Shown here piece after piece: positions 1 to 7,547 of a stretch of 64,000 nt of DNA. The notes beneath the pieces are model-generated. The model saw nothing but the letters and a program-made list of their open reading frames with translations, did no database searches and was not told the DNA's origin. How positions within the stretch are numbered: position 1 is the stretch's first letter; each line of letters starts with the position of its first letter. The DNA comes from a virus. Position numbers and translations under genes: made by a program. The DNA is taken from positions 1 to 64,000 of the IMG/VR virus record IMGVR_UViG_3300008050_007680; one strand, given 5' to 3'.

Positions 1-13
1 ATGAGCATGAGTG

Positions 14-250
14 ATGAAACCGGGTGATTTAGTCGTAATACCAGGAAGATGTATAGTTATAAACTATAACATAATCCCATTATCGGAATCTGACCCACCC
101 TATAAGGGTGCGTACATAATTATGCCAACTACACTCATGATTGTTTTATCACATGATAAGCATATATACAAAATTTATCATGATGGTAATATTCTATCAT
201 TTAGAACAGAAAGGATGCCACCCAAGAAGGTAGCCTCTGTAGGGATATAG
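14..250 (+). CDS. Small SH3-like protein, hypothetical
   Basis: A 78-residue ORF starting ATG at 14 (a GTG at 11 is also in frame). A stop at 12-14 in another frame overlaps this ATG as TGATG, so an upstream gene probably ends here. The opening KPGDLVVIPG followed by alternating beta-type segments resembles small SH3/KOW-like barrels, and the same kind of opening recurs in the small proteins between 30990 and 33841. Function unknown. Its last codons overlap the 5' end of the tRNA-Gln gene by about 10 bases, which is unusual and lowers confidence in the exact end. Confidence 0.5.
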   Translation: MKPGDLVVIPGRCIVINYNIIPLSESDPPYKGAYIIMPTTLMIVLSHDKHIYKIYHDGNILSFRTERMPPKKVASVGI

Positions 251-311
251 TTCAGTGGCAGAATGTCACACTCTGACTGTGAAGACTGGGGTTCGAACCC
301 CCATATCCCCA
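241..311 (+). tRNA. tRNA-Gln (anticodon CUG)
   Basis: The cloverleaf folds by eye: acceptor AGGGATA/TATCCCC, D stem GTTC/GAAT, anticodon stem TCACA/TGTGA around loop CTCTGAC (anticodon CTG, reading CAG), T stem TGGGG/CCCCA with loop TTCGAAC, discriminator A. Position 1-72 is an A.C mismatch; glutamine tRNAs often have a weak first pair. CCA is not encoded. First of three adjacent tRNA genes. Confidence 0.85.
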
Positions 312-314
312 TAC

Positions 315-388
315 ACCAGCGAAGCATAAATAGCATATGCATCGGTCTCATAAGCCGAAGATAAAGGGTGCAAGTCCCTTGGCTGGTA
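315..388 (+). tRNA. tRNA with CAU anticodon (elongator Met or Ile-lysidine type)
   Basis: Acceptor ACCAGCG/GGCTGGT with a mismatched seventh pair, D stem GCAT/ATGC, anticodon stem TCGGT/GCCGA around loop CTCATAA (anticodon CAT), T stem AAGGG/CCCTT with loop TGCAAGT. The paired A1-U72 argues against an initiator tRNA. Whether it is elongator Met or an Ile tRNA modified to read AUA cannot be decided by eye. Confidence 0.82.
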
Positions 389-391
389 TTT

Positions 392-462
392 GCCACTCTA
401 GTACAAAGGAAGTATACTTGTTTCGTAATCAAGTGATGGGAATTCGATTTTCCCGAGTGGCT
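392..462 (+). tRNA. tRNA-Thr (anticodon CGU)
   Basis: Acceptor GCCACTC/GAGTGGC pairs perfectly. D stem GTAC/GTAT, anticodon arm CTTGT/TCAAG with a T.T mismatch next to loop TTCGTAA (anticodon CGT, reading ACG), T stem GGGAA/TTCCC with loop TTCGATT, discriminator T. It lies 3 bases after the preceding tRNA, so the three are probably cut from one transcript. Confidence 0.83.
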
Positions 463-503
463 TATTTCGTGTAAATAGAAAATAATATGAATTAAAATAA
501 ATT

Positions 504-761
504 ATGAAACTTACAGAGGAAGTTGTATCCACAAAAATTGTACTTAAAGATGTCATTTGTAATCAATGTGGTGAATCTTTAAAAAACAACTCTGATCTCT
601 CCTATGAAGGTATAATAGAAGTTGGTAGCTATGGGGGTTATAACTCAATTATTGGTGATGGGTGTTTTTACGAATTTTCGCTATGTGAAACTTGTTTAAA
701 GCGGATGTTTAATACATTTAAGCATAGCCCATTCCAAGACCAGACAGAAGCGGACGAATAA
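504..761 (+). CDS. Small zinc-ribbon-like protein, hypothetical
   Basis: An 85-residue protein. Two Cys pairs, CNQC near residue 19 and CETC near residue 62, could bind one zinc ion as a rubredoxin/zinc-ribbon knuckle pair. Between them is a Gly/Tyr-rich stretch. No catalytic motif is visible. It ends 2 bases before the phosphoesterase gene and is probably co-transcribed with it. A role in nucleic-acid binding would be a guess. Confidence 0.6.
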   Translation: MKLTEEVVSTKIVLKDVICNQCGESLKNNSDLSYEGIIEVGSYGGYNSIIGDGCFYEFSLCETCLKRMFNTFKHSPFQDQTEADE

Positions 762-763
762 TT

Positions 764-1372
764 ATGACAGAACAAAAAATATGGTTTACATCAGATTTAC
801 ATTTTGGACACAAGAACATTCTAAAATATTGCCCCACGAGGAAATTCTCTTCCGTTGAAGAGATGGACGCGGGGATAGTTAAAAATTGGAATGAAGTTGT
901 TGGAAAGAATGACAAAACATATCTGTTAGGTGATGTGTCCTTTTACCATAAAGACAACAAAGGGCTTAATTTACTCAATCAACTGAATGGTGAAATATTT
1001 CTGGTGCGTGGAAACCATGATTACACAAAGAGTATCGAAGAATATGGTAGTCGATTTACGTGGATTAAAGACTATTATGAACTTACAGTAATGGACGAAA
1101 GCCTTAAGTATAGGACGGAAAGCGGTAAACTTCGTGGCGGTAAGCAGAAGATTATTTTATCACACTTCCCATTCTTAGTGTGGAATCACGGACATAATGG
1201 CGCTTGGAATCTCCATGGACATTCACATGGCTCGTTGCCTGATGATCCGAATGCATTGAGAATTGACGTTGGCGTTGATTGTCATGATTGCTATCCAGTT
1301 TCATATGAAGCTGTGAAAAAGTTAATGTCTGTCAAAACGTGGAAGCCCGTCGATCATCATGGAAATTTATAA
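764..1372 (+). CDS. Calcineurin-like metallophosphoesterase
   Basis: 202 residues carrying the full order of metallophosphoesterase motifs: DLHFGH at 11-16, GD at 56-57, GNHD at 83-86, then SHFPF and HGHSHG in the second half. These residues bind the two active-site metals. The length and the FGH after the first motif fit small phage/bacterial phosphoesterases that act on phosphodiesters or phosphomonoesters. The substrate is unknown. The nearby RNA ligase and polynucleotide-kinase-like gene make a nucleic-acid end-processing role possible (inference). Confidence 0.85.
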   Translation: MTEQKIWFTSDLHFGHKNILKYCPTRKFSSVEEMDAGIVKNWNEVVGKNDKTYLLGDVSFYHKDNKGLNLLNQLNGEIFLVRGNHDYTKSIEEYGSRFTWIKDYYELTVMDESLKYRTESGKLRGGKQKIILSHFPFLVWNHGHNGAWNLHGHSHGSLPDDPNALRIDVGVDCHDCYPVSYEAVKKLMSVKTWKPVDHHGNL

Positions 1373-1398
1373 TTTTGTGTATTTTTTAATATCTATGC

Positions 1399-1413
1399 TG
1401 TATTATTAATACA
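1399..1413 (+). promoter_or_regulatory. AT-rich dyad abutting the HD-gene start codon
   Basis: TGTATTA-T-TAATACA is a perfect 7-bp inverted repeat whose last base is the A of the ATG at 1413. It contains TATTAT, which resembles a -10 box 6 bases before the ATG, and there is no Shine-Dalgarno. The same geometry recurs before 7567 and 43883. Confidence 0.45.
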
Positions 1414-1970
1414 TGGTAAACTTAATAGGTGATGCATCAGACTTTGCTGTAAAACGCCATGGCGAACAAAAATATGGGCGAAAACCCTATCATGTACATT
1501 TATTAGATGTCGTTAATGTGCAAAAGAGGTTCCACGATTGGTCAGAACTAACTCAAGAGTTGATTGACGCATCATGGTTGCATGATACAATTGAAGATAC
1601 TGATGTTACATATGGTGACATTTTGTTCTCCTTTAACCGAAAGACGGCCGATCTTGTTTTTGCTGTTTCAAATGAAGAGGGCAAAACAAGAAAAGAAAGA
1701 CACATTCGTGTTTATTCAAAAATTAGAGGTACAGAACAAGCAATAATTTTAAAGCTTGCAGACCGTATTGCGAATATAGAACAATCTATAAGTTACGGCC
1801 GGATCGGCAGGAAGCCGCATAAATTGTTTTCAATGTATCTTAAAGAGTGGGAAGGCTTTCAAAAAGCTCTTCGTGGTCGTTGTGCAGGAGAATCGTATAT
1901 TGCTAGAGCAATGTGGGAACATCTAGACGAACTCTTCATTATTGGTAAAGAAAACTTGGTCAGTGAATGA
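1413..1970 (+). CDS. HD-domain hydrolase, SpoT/Mesh1-like
   Basis: 185 residues. The metal-binding HD motifs are in order: His in the RKPYHVH segment (residues 23-29), WLHDTIED (55-62, the HDxxED box), and LADR at about 127-131. This is the layout of the ppGpp hydrolase domain of SpoT and of stand-alone Mesh1 enzymes, which remove the 3'-diphosphate from (p)ppGpp. No synthetase domain is present. By family knowledge it may lower the host stringent alarmone or hydrolyse a related nucleotide. Its stop overlaps the RNA ligase start by 4 bases. Confidence 0.78.
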   Translation: MVNLIGDASDFAVKRHGEQKYGRKPYHVHLLDVVNVQKRFHDWSELTQELIDASWLHDTIEDTDVTYGDILFSFNRKTADLVFAVSNEEGKTRKERHIRVYSKIRGTEQAIILKLADRIANIEQSISYGRIGRKPHKLFSMYLKEWEGFQKALRGRCAGESYIARAMWEHLDELFIIGKENLVSE

Positions 1971-2575
1971 AAAGATATCCTACTATACCCAAAGATATAA
2001 ACAGAAGCATTGATGTTTATGCATTTGATAAGCTGGATGGCTCAAATATAAGGGCGGAATGGACTAGGAAAGCAAAAGTTTTTTCAAAATTTGGAACTAG
2101 AAAAAGGCTTCTTGATAAAAATGAAAAGCCTTTGGGCGAAGCTTGCAACTTGATTATTGAAAAATATCAAGCTGACTTAACAAAAATCTTCGTAAAAGAA
2201 CGTTGGGAAAAGGTTATTTGTTTTTTTGAATTTTTTGGTGAGAATTCGTTTGCAGGAAACCACGAAGATGAACCTCATAATGTAATTTTATTTGATGTTA
2301 ACCCTCATAAAAAAGGGATTTTGCGACCAAAAGAGTTTTTATCAAAATTTGCACATTTAGACATACCAGAGCTTCTCTACCACGGGAAAGCAAATAGGGA
2401 GTTTCAAGAGCAAGTAACATCAGCCACCCTACCAGGAATGACGTTTGAGGGTGTTGTATGTAAATCAAACATAAAGCATAACCCAATAACTTTTAAAATA
2501 AAAAATGCACGCTGGATTAAGAAGCTTAAAGAAATGTATAAAGGTAATGATGCTTTAATAGAAGAATTGCTATAA
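1967..2575 (+). CDS. RNA ligase, Rnl2-like
   Basis: 202 residues with the nucleotidyltransferase motifs of the T4 Rnl2 group: motif I KLDGSN (predicted AMP-accepting Lys22), FEFFGE (motif III region), FEGVVCK (motif IV) and FKIKNARW (motif V). It lacks the C-terminal domain of T4 Rnl2 (T4 Rnl2 is 334 residues), so it resembles minimal ligases. It would seal 3'-OH/5'-phosphate RNA ends. Together with the kinase-like protein at 7567 and the phage tRNAs this suggests repair of tRNA cut by host anticodon nucleases. Overlaps both neighbours by 1-4 bases. Confidence 0.85.
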   Translation: MKRYPTIPKDINRSIDVYAFDKLDGSNIRAEWTRKAKVFSKFGTRKRLLDKNEKPLGEACNLIIEKYQADLTKIFVKERWEKVICFFEFFGENSFAGNHEDEPHNVILFDVNPHKKGILRPKEFLSKFAHLDIPELLYHGKANREFQEQVTSATLPGMTFEGVVCKSNIKHNPITFKIKNARWIKKLKEMYKGNDALIEELL

Positions 2576-2898
2576 TGAAAAAGAATAAGCTTAAAAAATT
2601 ACGCACCAAATTTCGGAATGACGTTTTTCAAAGAGATAAAAATTTATGTGTCATTTGTCAAGCAGCCGCTGTAGATGCTCATCATATAACTGACAGGCAT
2701 GAAATGCCCAACGGAGGCTACGTCAAAGAGAATGGTATCTCGCTGTGTGCTTTAGATCATACAAGAGCAGAGATGTTTCATAGAAGTGAAAAAGAAACAT
2801 GGTTTCAAGATGCCCATCCAGACGATCTTTATAGGTTAATTGGTTCATCTCACGATTTAGCATTAAAAAAATCTGAAGCGTTATCCGAGGGAGTTTAG
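2575..2898 (+). CDS. HNH-type small endonuclease
   Basis: 107 residues. A basic N-terminus (KKNKLKKLRTKFR) leads into CVIC, then DAHHI, N and LCALDH, matching the HNH layout with an extra Cys pair for a structural zinc. The protein is short for a homing endonuclease and carries no separate DNA-binding domain. It starts inside the ligase stop codon. It may be a free-standing nicking enzyme or a packaging-associated HNH protein; the sequence does not decide. Confidence 0.72.
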   Translation: MKKNKLKKLRTKFRNDVFQRDKNLCVICQAAAVDAHHITDRHEMPNGGYVKENGISLCALDHTRAEMFHRSEKETWFQDAHPDDLYRLIGSSHDLALKKSEALSEGV

Positions 2899-2900
2899 CT

Positions 2901-3215
2901 ATGGTCGGAACAGACAATAAAACTATCGAAGAAACTAACACGAAAGACGAAGAAAAATTTGAAGAGCCAAAGATGTACAAAGTCGTTCTACATAACGATG
3001 ATTATACGCCTATGGATTTTGTTTCAAAGATACTTTGCCAAGTATTTCATATGCAAGAAGCTGCAGCCGATAGTGTAACACTAGCAGTCCATGAGAAAGG
3101 TAAGGGTATCGCGGGTGTCTTTACAAAAGAGATAGCAGAAATGAAGGTAGCGACTACCAAGTTTTTATCAAAAAAATTTGAGCATCCTCTGGAAACAACA
3201 ATGGAACAAGAATAG
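2901..3215 (+). CDS. clpS: ClpS-like N-end-rule adaptor
   Basis: 104 residues. After a charged 24-residue N-terminal extension comes YKVVLHNDDYTPMDFV, the ClpS core signature that forms the N-degron pocket. It is followed by VHEKGKGIAGVFTKE, which matches the conserved H-x-x-G-x-G/A segment. ClpS delivers proteins with destabilising N-terminal residues to ClpAP. The phage copy could redirect host proteolysis or change which substrates ClpA takes. No clpA or clpP is present in the window. Confidence 0.9.
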   Translation: MVGTDNKTIEETNTKDEEKFEEPKMYKVVLHNDDYTPMDFVSKILCQVFHMQEAAADSVTLAVHEKGKGIAGVFTKEIAEMKVATTKFLSKKFEHPLETTMEQE

Positions 3216-3288
3216 TTATAAGAGCAATTAATGCACACTAGTTATTGTAAACAACACTTTACGCAATGCGATATGGGGACAATCAAGT

Positions 3289-4806
3289 ATGAAAAAAATT
3301 AATGCCGCAGGCATTTTATTGGGGTTGGGTATTGCTGCCACAGCAGGCTTTATTACAACCTCAGGTGACATCTCAGCAGGTCGGCTAACAGCGGACGGAA
3401 CAATCAAGATCGGTAACTCAGACCCTATTCCATTAGAGCTTGATTTAGCAATTAATTTCACCCCTGTGGACAGTGGCATCCATCAGGATGCTTCAATTCC
3501 AGACAGTGGCGTTTGGCCAGATGCTGCAGTGGCAGACAGTGGCGTTTGGCCAGATGCTGCAGTGGCAGACAGTGGAACATTACCCACTGCCTCATGTGTG
3601 TACCCTGGGTCGACTACTAAGATTGTACATTACTGCCCAAACGGAAATGACAATAATGACGGCTCAATTTCTTCACCCAAGGCTACGATGCAAGCACTCG
3701 GCAATGATATTCGAGCCATGAAGGTGTCGACGCAATTTCTTTTATGTAGAGGCGGAAGTTGGCCGGCGGGTTACAGGTTAAGACCATTGGCACAAAATGA
3801 CGCTAATGGTAACATTATTCATGCAACAGTTGGTGCGTATGGGCCAGTAAGCAGCCCCAATCCTGTCGTGAATGGTGCGATCAAAGTGATGGCTGGAGAT
3901 CCAACTACGATGTATGGTAACATATCATTTTTTGATCTTACGCTACGCGGAACTGGTGATGCAGACGGCAATGCTGGCTTTTTCTACTATAATAGTGTAA
4001 CTAACGTTGACATGTGCAATGTCGATGTTAGGGACTTTAACATTGGAGTTCAATTTGCTATGTGGGGAGGTAAAAACTTTATTTTACGAGAAAGCTATAT
4101 TGCTGACAATCACGGCCAGGGAGTTCTTGGAGCAGGAATTGATACTTACGTTTTGGGTAACATCTTTAAGAATAATGGCTATGCCACCGGAACAGGTAAG
4201 CAGGGTCACAACATGTACATTTCAGGCGGCTCAAACATCTTAGTTCAAGGTAATACCAGCCTTGATAATGGTCACGGACAGCCTGGTAAATGTACGCAGG
4301 TTGTGATTGCTGTTCATGGCGGAACTCAAAACAGAGTGCGTATCATTAATAATACTATCAAAGAGGTGCAAGGCACGGCTCAGCAGGGATGTTGGGGTAT
4401 CGCTATTGATGCCGCTTCGGCGGGTTCTAACGGCTGTATCGATTGTGAAATATCAAATAACCATATTGAAAACGTGGGTAATGTGGCAATTGCATTGCAG
4501 AATGCAAGTGGGTATAAAATTACGGGTAATACAATTATACACAAGGGTGCAGCTTTTGGTACAAAGGGCATCGCAGCTCCGTCAAGGCCGCCTGAAGATG
4601 GTGCGAGTGTCATCCTCTCTGCGGGCGCGGTATCAGGTAATACGTTGGATCTTGAAAGCGGATCATTATGTTTTCTTTATGGGCCTGCTGTGCTAAAATC
4701 ATCAGATAATAACACATGTGCAGCCGCATTTTTTGCAAATGATATGAATCTTACTGATTGGCAAGCGACAGGGTTTGATGCGAATTCAACATTTACGCAA
4801 CAGTAG
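3289..4806 (+). CDS. Secreted or surface right-handed beta-helix protein
   Basis: 505 residues. A hydrophobic segment (about residues 8-24) looks like a signal peptide or anchor. It is followed by a low-complexity linker with DSGVWPDA-type repeats (about 64-100). The body begins with CPNGNDNNDGS, the usual start of pectate-lyase-like parallel beta-helices, and continues with stacked Asn-rich turns (for example IINNTI, ISNNHIENVG, ITGNTI). Such folds bind or cut polysaccharide in tail spikes and surface proteins. An export signal is odd for a virion protein, so it may act on the infected cell surface. A terminator follows at 4838. Confidence 0.72.
   Translation: MKKINAAGILLGLGIAATAGFITTSGDISAGRLTADGTIKIGNSDPIPLELDLAINFTPVDSGIHQDASIPDSGVWPDAAVADSGVWPDAAVADSGTLPTASCVYPGSTTKIVHYCPNGNDNNDGSISSPKATMQALGNDIRAMKVSTQFLLCRGGSWPAGYRLRPLAQNDANGNIIHATVGAYGPVSSPNPVVNGAIKVMAGDPTTMYGNISFFDLTLRGTGDADGNAGFFYYNSVTNVDMCNVDVRDFNIGVQFAMWGGKNFILRESYIADNHGQGVLGAGIDTYVLGNIFKNNGYATGTGKQGHNMYISGGSNILVQGNTSLDNGHGQPGKCTQVVIAVHGGTQNRVRIINNTIKEVQGTAQQGCWGIAIDAASAGSNGCIDCEISNNHIENVGNVAIALQNASGYKITGNTIIHKGAAFGTKGIAAPSRPPEDGASVILSAGAVSGNTLDLESGSLCFLYGPAVLKSSDNNTCAAAFFANDMNLTDWQATGFDANSTFTQQ
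3502..3575 (+). repeat. 33-bp in-frame tandem repeat in the beta-helix linker
   Basis: Two identical 33-bp units starting with GACAGTGGCGTTTGGCC (3502-3534 and 3535-3567), plus the first 8 bases of a third. Each unit encodes 11 residues of the DSGVWPDAAVA type. Being in frame, copy number changes would lengthen or shorten the linker without breaking the protein. Confidence 0.9.
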
Positions 4807-4837
4807 TTTAAAACTTAGGTTCTAAAGCTTAAATGAG

Positions 4838-4880
4838 GGCCAGTGTTTCTTAATTGAGATACTGGCCTTTGTCATTTTTG
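4838..4880 (+). terminator. Rho-independent terminator
   Basis: GGCCAGTGTTTC pairs with GAGATACTGGCC (12 pairs including two G-U type pairs) around a TTAATT loop. A T-rich stretch follows. It closes the transcript after the beta-helix gene. Confidence 0.8.
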
Positions 4881-4927
4881 ATTTATATTTGTTGCATCTA
4901 GTTACCTATTGTTATATTTTAATTTAG

Positions 4928-5887
4928 ATGATAATCAAACCACATAATATATTAATTCTATTTGCCAGTTTAGCACTTACGCTAAATGCATGTTCAAATG
5001 ACAGACCAACAAGACCTGCAGGTAGGGTAACAACTAATGATGTTGTTGAAGCAAAGAAATTCCTCCTTGATGCTAAGTCTTTCAATTTGCAGCATGTTAT
5101 TGGCATGATTACAAACCAAAGTGTTACAGATCTTGGCGCTATCGAAACAGCAATTAACAAAGATGATGCTATTAGCTCTGTTGATCTTGATAAGGATGAT
5201 AAGACTGACTGGGTTGGTATAAACGAAAGAGAAGGCGGTGCAATTGACTTCGTTGCTTATAAATCAAGCAACCCGAATGGCCAGCCAACAGTAATAGCCT
5301 CGATTACTATTACAAGAAATGCCCAGACGAATGAAGCGTTTGTTTCAGGCGGGTATCCAGATTATGTTGAGGGCTTTGACAGTGGGTACTACGAGTCGTC
5401 TATGCCATGGCGGCCAAGGGTTGGTGGATTATATATAGGCTATGGGTACAGAACCTATGTTCCCCGACCAATGTTGAGTATTAGCGTACAACGCCAGCGC
5501 CGGATCTCTCTAGCAGCTAGGACAACTAGGACAACCAGAACGATTAAGCAGAAATCTCGGCCTGCACGTTTTAAAATTAAGTCTGCTGCGAAAACAAAGC
5601 AGCGACTAAAAGCACAGAGAACTAACGCCAGACCAGCCCCCAGGGGGACAACATTCGGATCACATGCAAATCAGACAACTAAGTTAAAGAACAGAGCCCC
5701 TACCAAGGCGAGGGCAAAGGCTACAGGTTTTGGTGCTAAGCGGCCTGCACCGAAGAGGCCAGCAGCTCGACCAGCGCCGAAGAGACCGACACGCAGCTTT
5801 TTTGGTGGATCATCTAGCCCATCAAGAAGTAGGAGTACTCCTTCTCGCAGAAGTCGCCCAACACGCTCTCGTTCGCGGCGCCGATAA
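4928..5887 (+). CDS. Lipoprotein with a long Arg/Lys/Pro-rich tail
   Basis: 319 residues. The N-terminus has a hydrophobic signal ending in LTLNAC, a lipobox with predicted lipidated Cys22. Residues about 30-150 form an ordinary globular region with a DLDKDDKTDW segment. A Gly/Tyr-rich stretch (about 150-180) leads to a C-terminal half that is extremely rich in Arg, Lys, Pro and Ser, including KRPAPKRP-type repeats and a final run of Arg/Ser. A membrane-tethered, very basic tail could bind nucleic acid, LPS phosphate or the acidic protein encoded next. I do not recognise the family. The reading frame has no obvious break. Confidence 0.6.
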   Translation: MIIKPHNILILFASLALTLNACSNDRPTRPAGRVTTNDVVEAKKFLLDAKSFNLQHVIGMITNQSVTDLGAIETAINKDDAISSVDLDKDDKTDWVGINEREGGAIDFVAYKSSNPNGQPTVIASITITRNAQTNEAFVSGGYPDYVEGFDSGYYESSMPWRPRVGGLYIGYGYRTYVPRPMLSISVQRQRRISLAARTTRTTRTIKQKSRPARFKIKSAAKTKQRLKAQRTNARPAPRGTTFGSHANQTTKLKNRAPTKARAKATGFGAKRPAPKRPAARPAPKRPTRSFFGGSSSPSRSRSTPSRRSRPTRSRSRRR

Positions 5888-5904
5888 TTAAAAGGAGATA
5901 ACTA

Positions 5905-6756
5905 ATGGATTGGAAAAAAGAGATGCTGTTTGCGACGATTATTTATCGTCTAGATCAAATTAATGAAGTAATACCCTTTATCACTGCTGGAACAGAATTC
6001 GAGTTTATTGATAAAGAGCTTCTTGAAATGTCAAGAGAAAATCTAATTGAACATGTAAGAAAAAATGATGAACTTGTTTGGCAAATTGCAGACAAAGGCA
6101 GAGTATTACAGGCAAACTTACTCAAAGTATATGATCAACTAATCAACTTTGAAGTGTTTTCAAACGTTAATCTCACTGTTGATTTACCAGAATCTTTTAA
6201 AGCCGGTTCAACAAATGACCCAAGATTCATTGTTCCTAGAGATGACATACAAAGTAATATGTGGCAGTCGGAGGACTTAAGGTTAGCTATGATAACCTTC
6301 TCTGCTGAGGCAATACATGAAGTTGACATGTCACCGCACAAGATCGTATTTTTGCAAAACCTAATCGATGGTTACCTAGAGACAGATAATCTTTGGGTTG
6401 ATTTAAAGTTTGACAGACCATTCAAAGAAGTTGAATCACTAGTTGATAATTCTTATAAGTGGACAAATGTAGCAGAAGACATTGAGGAAGCAAAGTCTGT
6501 CATGCAATCGATCTATACAGCTGGCATGCTTGAACAGCAATATAAAGATAGTATTGCTACTGGAAGCGATGAAGATGAGCTTGATGATAGTGAACTTGAA
6601 GAAGGGTTTGAAGATGAACTCGAAGAAGATGACGAATTTGAAGAGGAAGAATTCGAAACATTCGATATCATCGTTGAACCATATGGGTATTATGACCCAT
6701 ATGACCCGTATCTTGACTCAGGTGCATTTGGTGTTTTATCCGCTAGGCTGTGGTAA
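5905..6756 (+). CDS. Hypothetical protein with an acidic C-terminal tail
   Basis: 283 residues, preceded by a strong Shine-Dalgarno (AAAGGAG). The first 205 residues look helical and globular. About residues 213-255 are dominated by Glu and Asp, and a Tyr/Pro/Asp segment with YDPYDPY follows near the end. The acidic tail is the mirror image of the basic tail of the preceding lipoprotein 17 bases upstream, so the two may pair by charge (inference). No known domain is recognised. A terminator lies downstream. Confidence 0.6.
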   Translation: MDWKKEMLFATIIYRLDQINEVIPFITAGTEFEFIDKELLEMSRENLIEHVRKNDELVWQIADKGRVLQANLLKVYDQLINFEVFSNVNLTVDLPESFKAGSTNDPRFIVPRDDIQSNMWQSEDLRLAMITFSAEAIHEVDMSPHKIVFLQNLIDGYLETDNLWVDLKFDRPFKEVESLVDNSYKWTNVAEDIEEAKSVMQSIYTAGMLEQQYKDSIATGSDEDELDDSELEEGFEDELEEDDEFEEEEFETFDIIVEPYGYYDPYDPYLDSGAFGVLSARLW

Positions 6757-6788
6757 TCACCACGTGAACCCCTAATACACAGAATATT

Positions 6789-6818
6789 TTAATATAATAC
6801 CCAATAATATTAATATAA
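6789..6818 (+). promoter_or_regulatory. Two copies of the candidate phage promoter motif TTAATATAA
   Basis: TTAATATAA occurs at 6789-6797 and again at 6810-6818 in the intergenic region after the acidic-tail gene. The same 9-mer sits just before the genes at 7567, 9174 and 19467. Two copies upstream of a terminator (6843) leave the transcribed target unclear. Confidence 0.35.
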
Positions 6819-6842
6819 AAGTTGACTAGACGTTAACACGGG

Positions 6843-6884
6843 AACCCAGGATATACTTTGATGTTATATCCTGGGTTTTTATTT
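6843..6884 (+). terminator. Rho-independent terminator
   Basis: AACCCAGGATATA pairs perfectly with TATATCCTGGGTT (13 bp) around a 9-base loop, and is followed by a T-rich run. One of the clearest terminators in the window. It separates the acidic-tail gene from the tail-tube-like gene. Confidence 0.9.
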
Positions 6885-6915
6885 ATCCGGTGGTCTGGAT
6901 CATATATGATTATTT

Positions 6916-7293
6916 ATGAAAAATGATAAGCAAAAGCTTGCATATAGATGGATTTTAAATATTGATGGATTTAATAACTTTCTTTTAGTAAAAATATCTC
7001 GCCCGAAACTTCATTTTGATGAAACTGGACCTCATATAAAGCCTATAAAAATTACTGTTTTTGATGACTATGACGGCCTTAATGCTAAGGCAGTAATGGC
7101 ATGGTCGCATGCTTGGGAAACAGAAAAAGCTATAGAAATCAAGATGCTCGGTAGCAGTGGTGAAGTATTAGAAACCTGGAAATATACAGGCGTAAAACTA
7201 CACAAAGTTAAGTTTAGCACGCTTAATTATACTAAAAATAAGCCTTGTAAAATCAAGATAGCTGTTACGTATAAGGATGTCATTCTTGAATAA
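6916..7293 (+). CDS. Tail-tube-like structural protein
   Basis: 125 residues. The start LAYRWILNIDGF and the C-terminal pattern (EVLETWKYTGV, a FSTLNY segment, then KIKIAVTYKDVIL) follow the layout of T4 gp19-type tail-tube and baseplate tube-initiator proteins: a strand, W-x-x-x-G, then L-x-Y and a final beta strand. It would polymerise as hexameric rings or be a paralogue that starts the tube. It is far from the baseplate cluster. A perfect 12-base palindrome, ATCATATATGAT (6899-6910), sits 5 bases before the start. Alternative: an unrelated beta protein. Confidence 0.5.
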   Translation: MKNDKQKLAYRWILNIDGFNNFLLVKISRPKLHFDETGPHIKPIKITVFDDYDGLNAKAVMAWSHAWETEKAIEIKMLGSSGEVLETWKYTGVKLHKVKFSTLNYTKNKPCKIKIAVTYKDVILE

Positions 7294-7534
7294 TTGGTTT
7301 GTATATATTATAGTCTGTGCTGATGATTCATTATACACTGGGATTACGACAGACCTAAAAAGAAGACTGAAGGAACATAACTCTGGTAAGGGTGCTAAAT
7401 ACACTAGAGGTAGAACGCCCGTCACGTATCTAGCCTCAGTATCAGTTAAAAACAGATCAGAAGCCACAAAACTCGAGTACAGAGTTAAACAAACAAAAAA
7501 ATCACAAAAGCTTGATGTTTTATTAAAGATGTAA
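7277..7534 (+). CDS. GIY-YIG nuclease, UPF0213/YhbQ-like
   Basis: 85 residues. WFVYIIVC and SLYTGIT form the GIY-YIG pair, followed by RRLKEHNSGKGAKYTRGR (catalytic Arg and the KYTRGR motif) and the EATKLEYRVKQTKK segment typical of the UPF0213 group. These stand-alone domains are thought to cut DNA. It overlaps the end of the tail-tube-like gene by 17 bases, so the start could also be a few codons later. Confidence 0.85.
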   Translation: MSFLNNWFVYIIVCADDSLYTGITTDLKRRLKEHNSGKGAKYTRGRTPVTYLASVSVKNRSEATKLEYRVKQTKKSQKLDVLLKM

Positions 7535-7547
7535 TATTGCACTTTTG

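Noticed and set aside
241-462. tRNA cluster as a phage integration site
   Set aside because: No integrase gene and no duplicated tRNA 3' end were seen in the window; phage tRNA arrays are common.
4307-4696. 129-codon plus-strand open frame inside the beta-helix gene
   Set aside because: Out-of-frame shadow of a gene with clear beta-helix repeats.
6822-6857. TTGACT ... TATACT as a sigma-70 promoter
   Set aside because: The spacing is 24 bases and the TATACT falls in the stem of the terminator.
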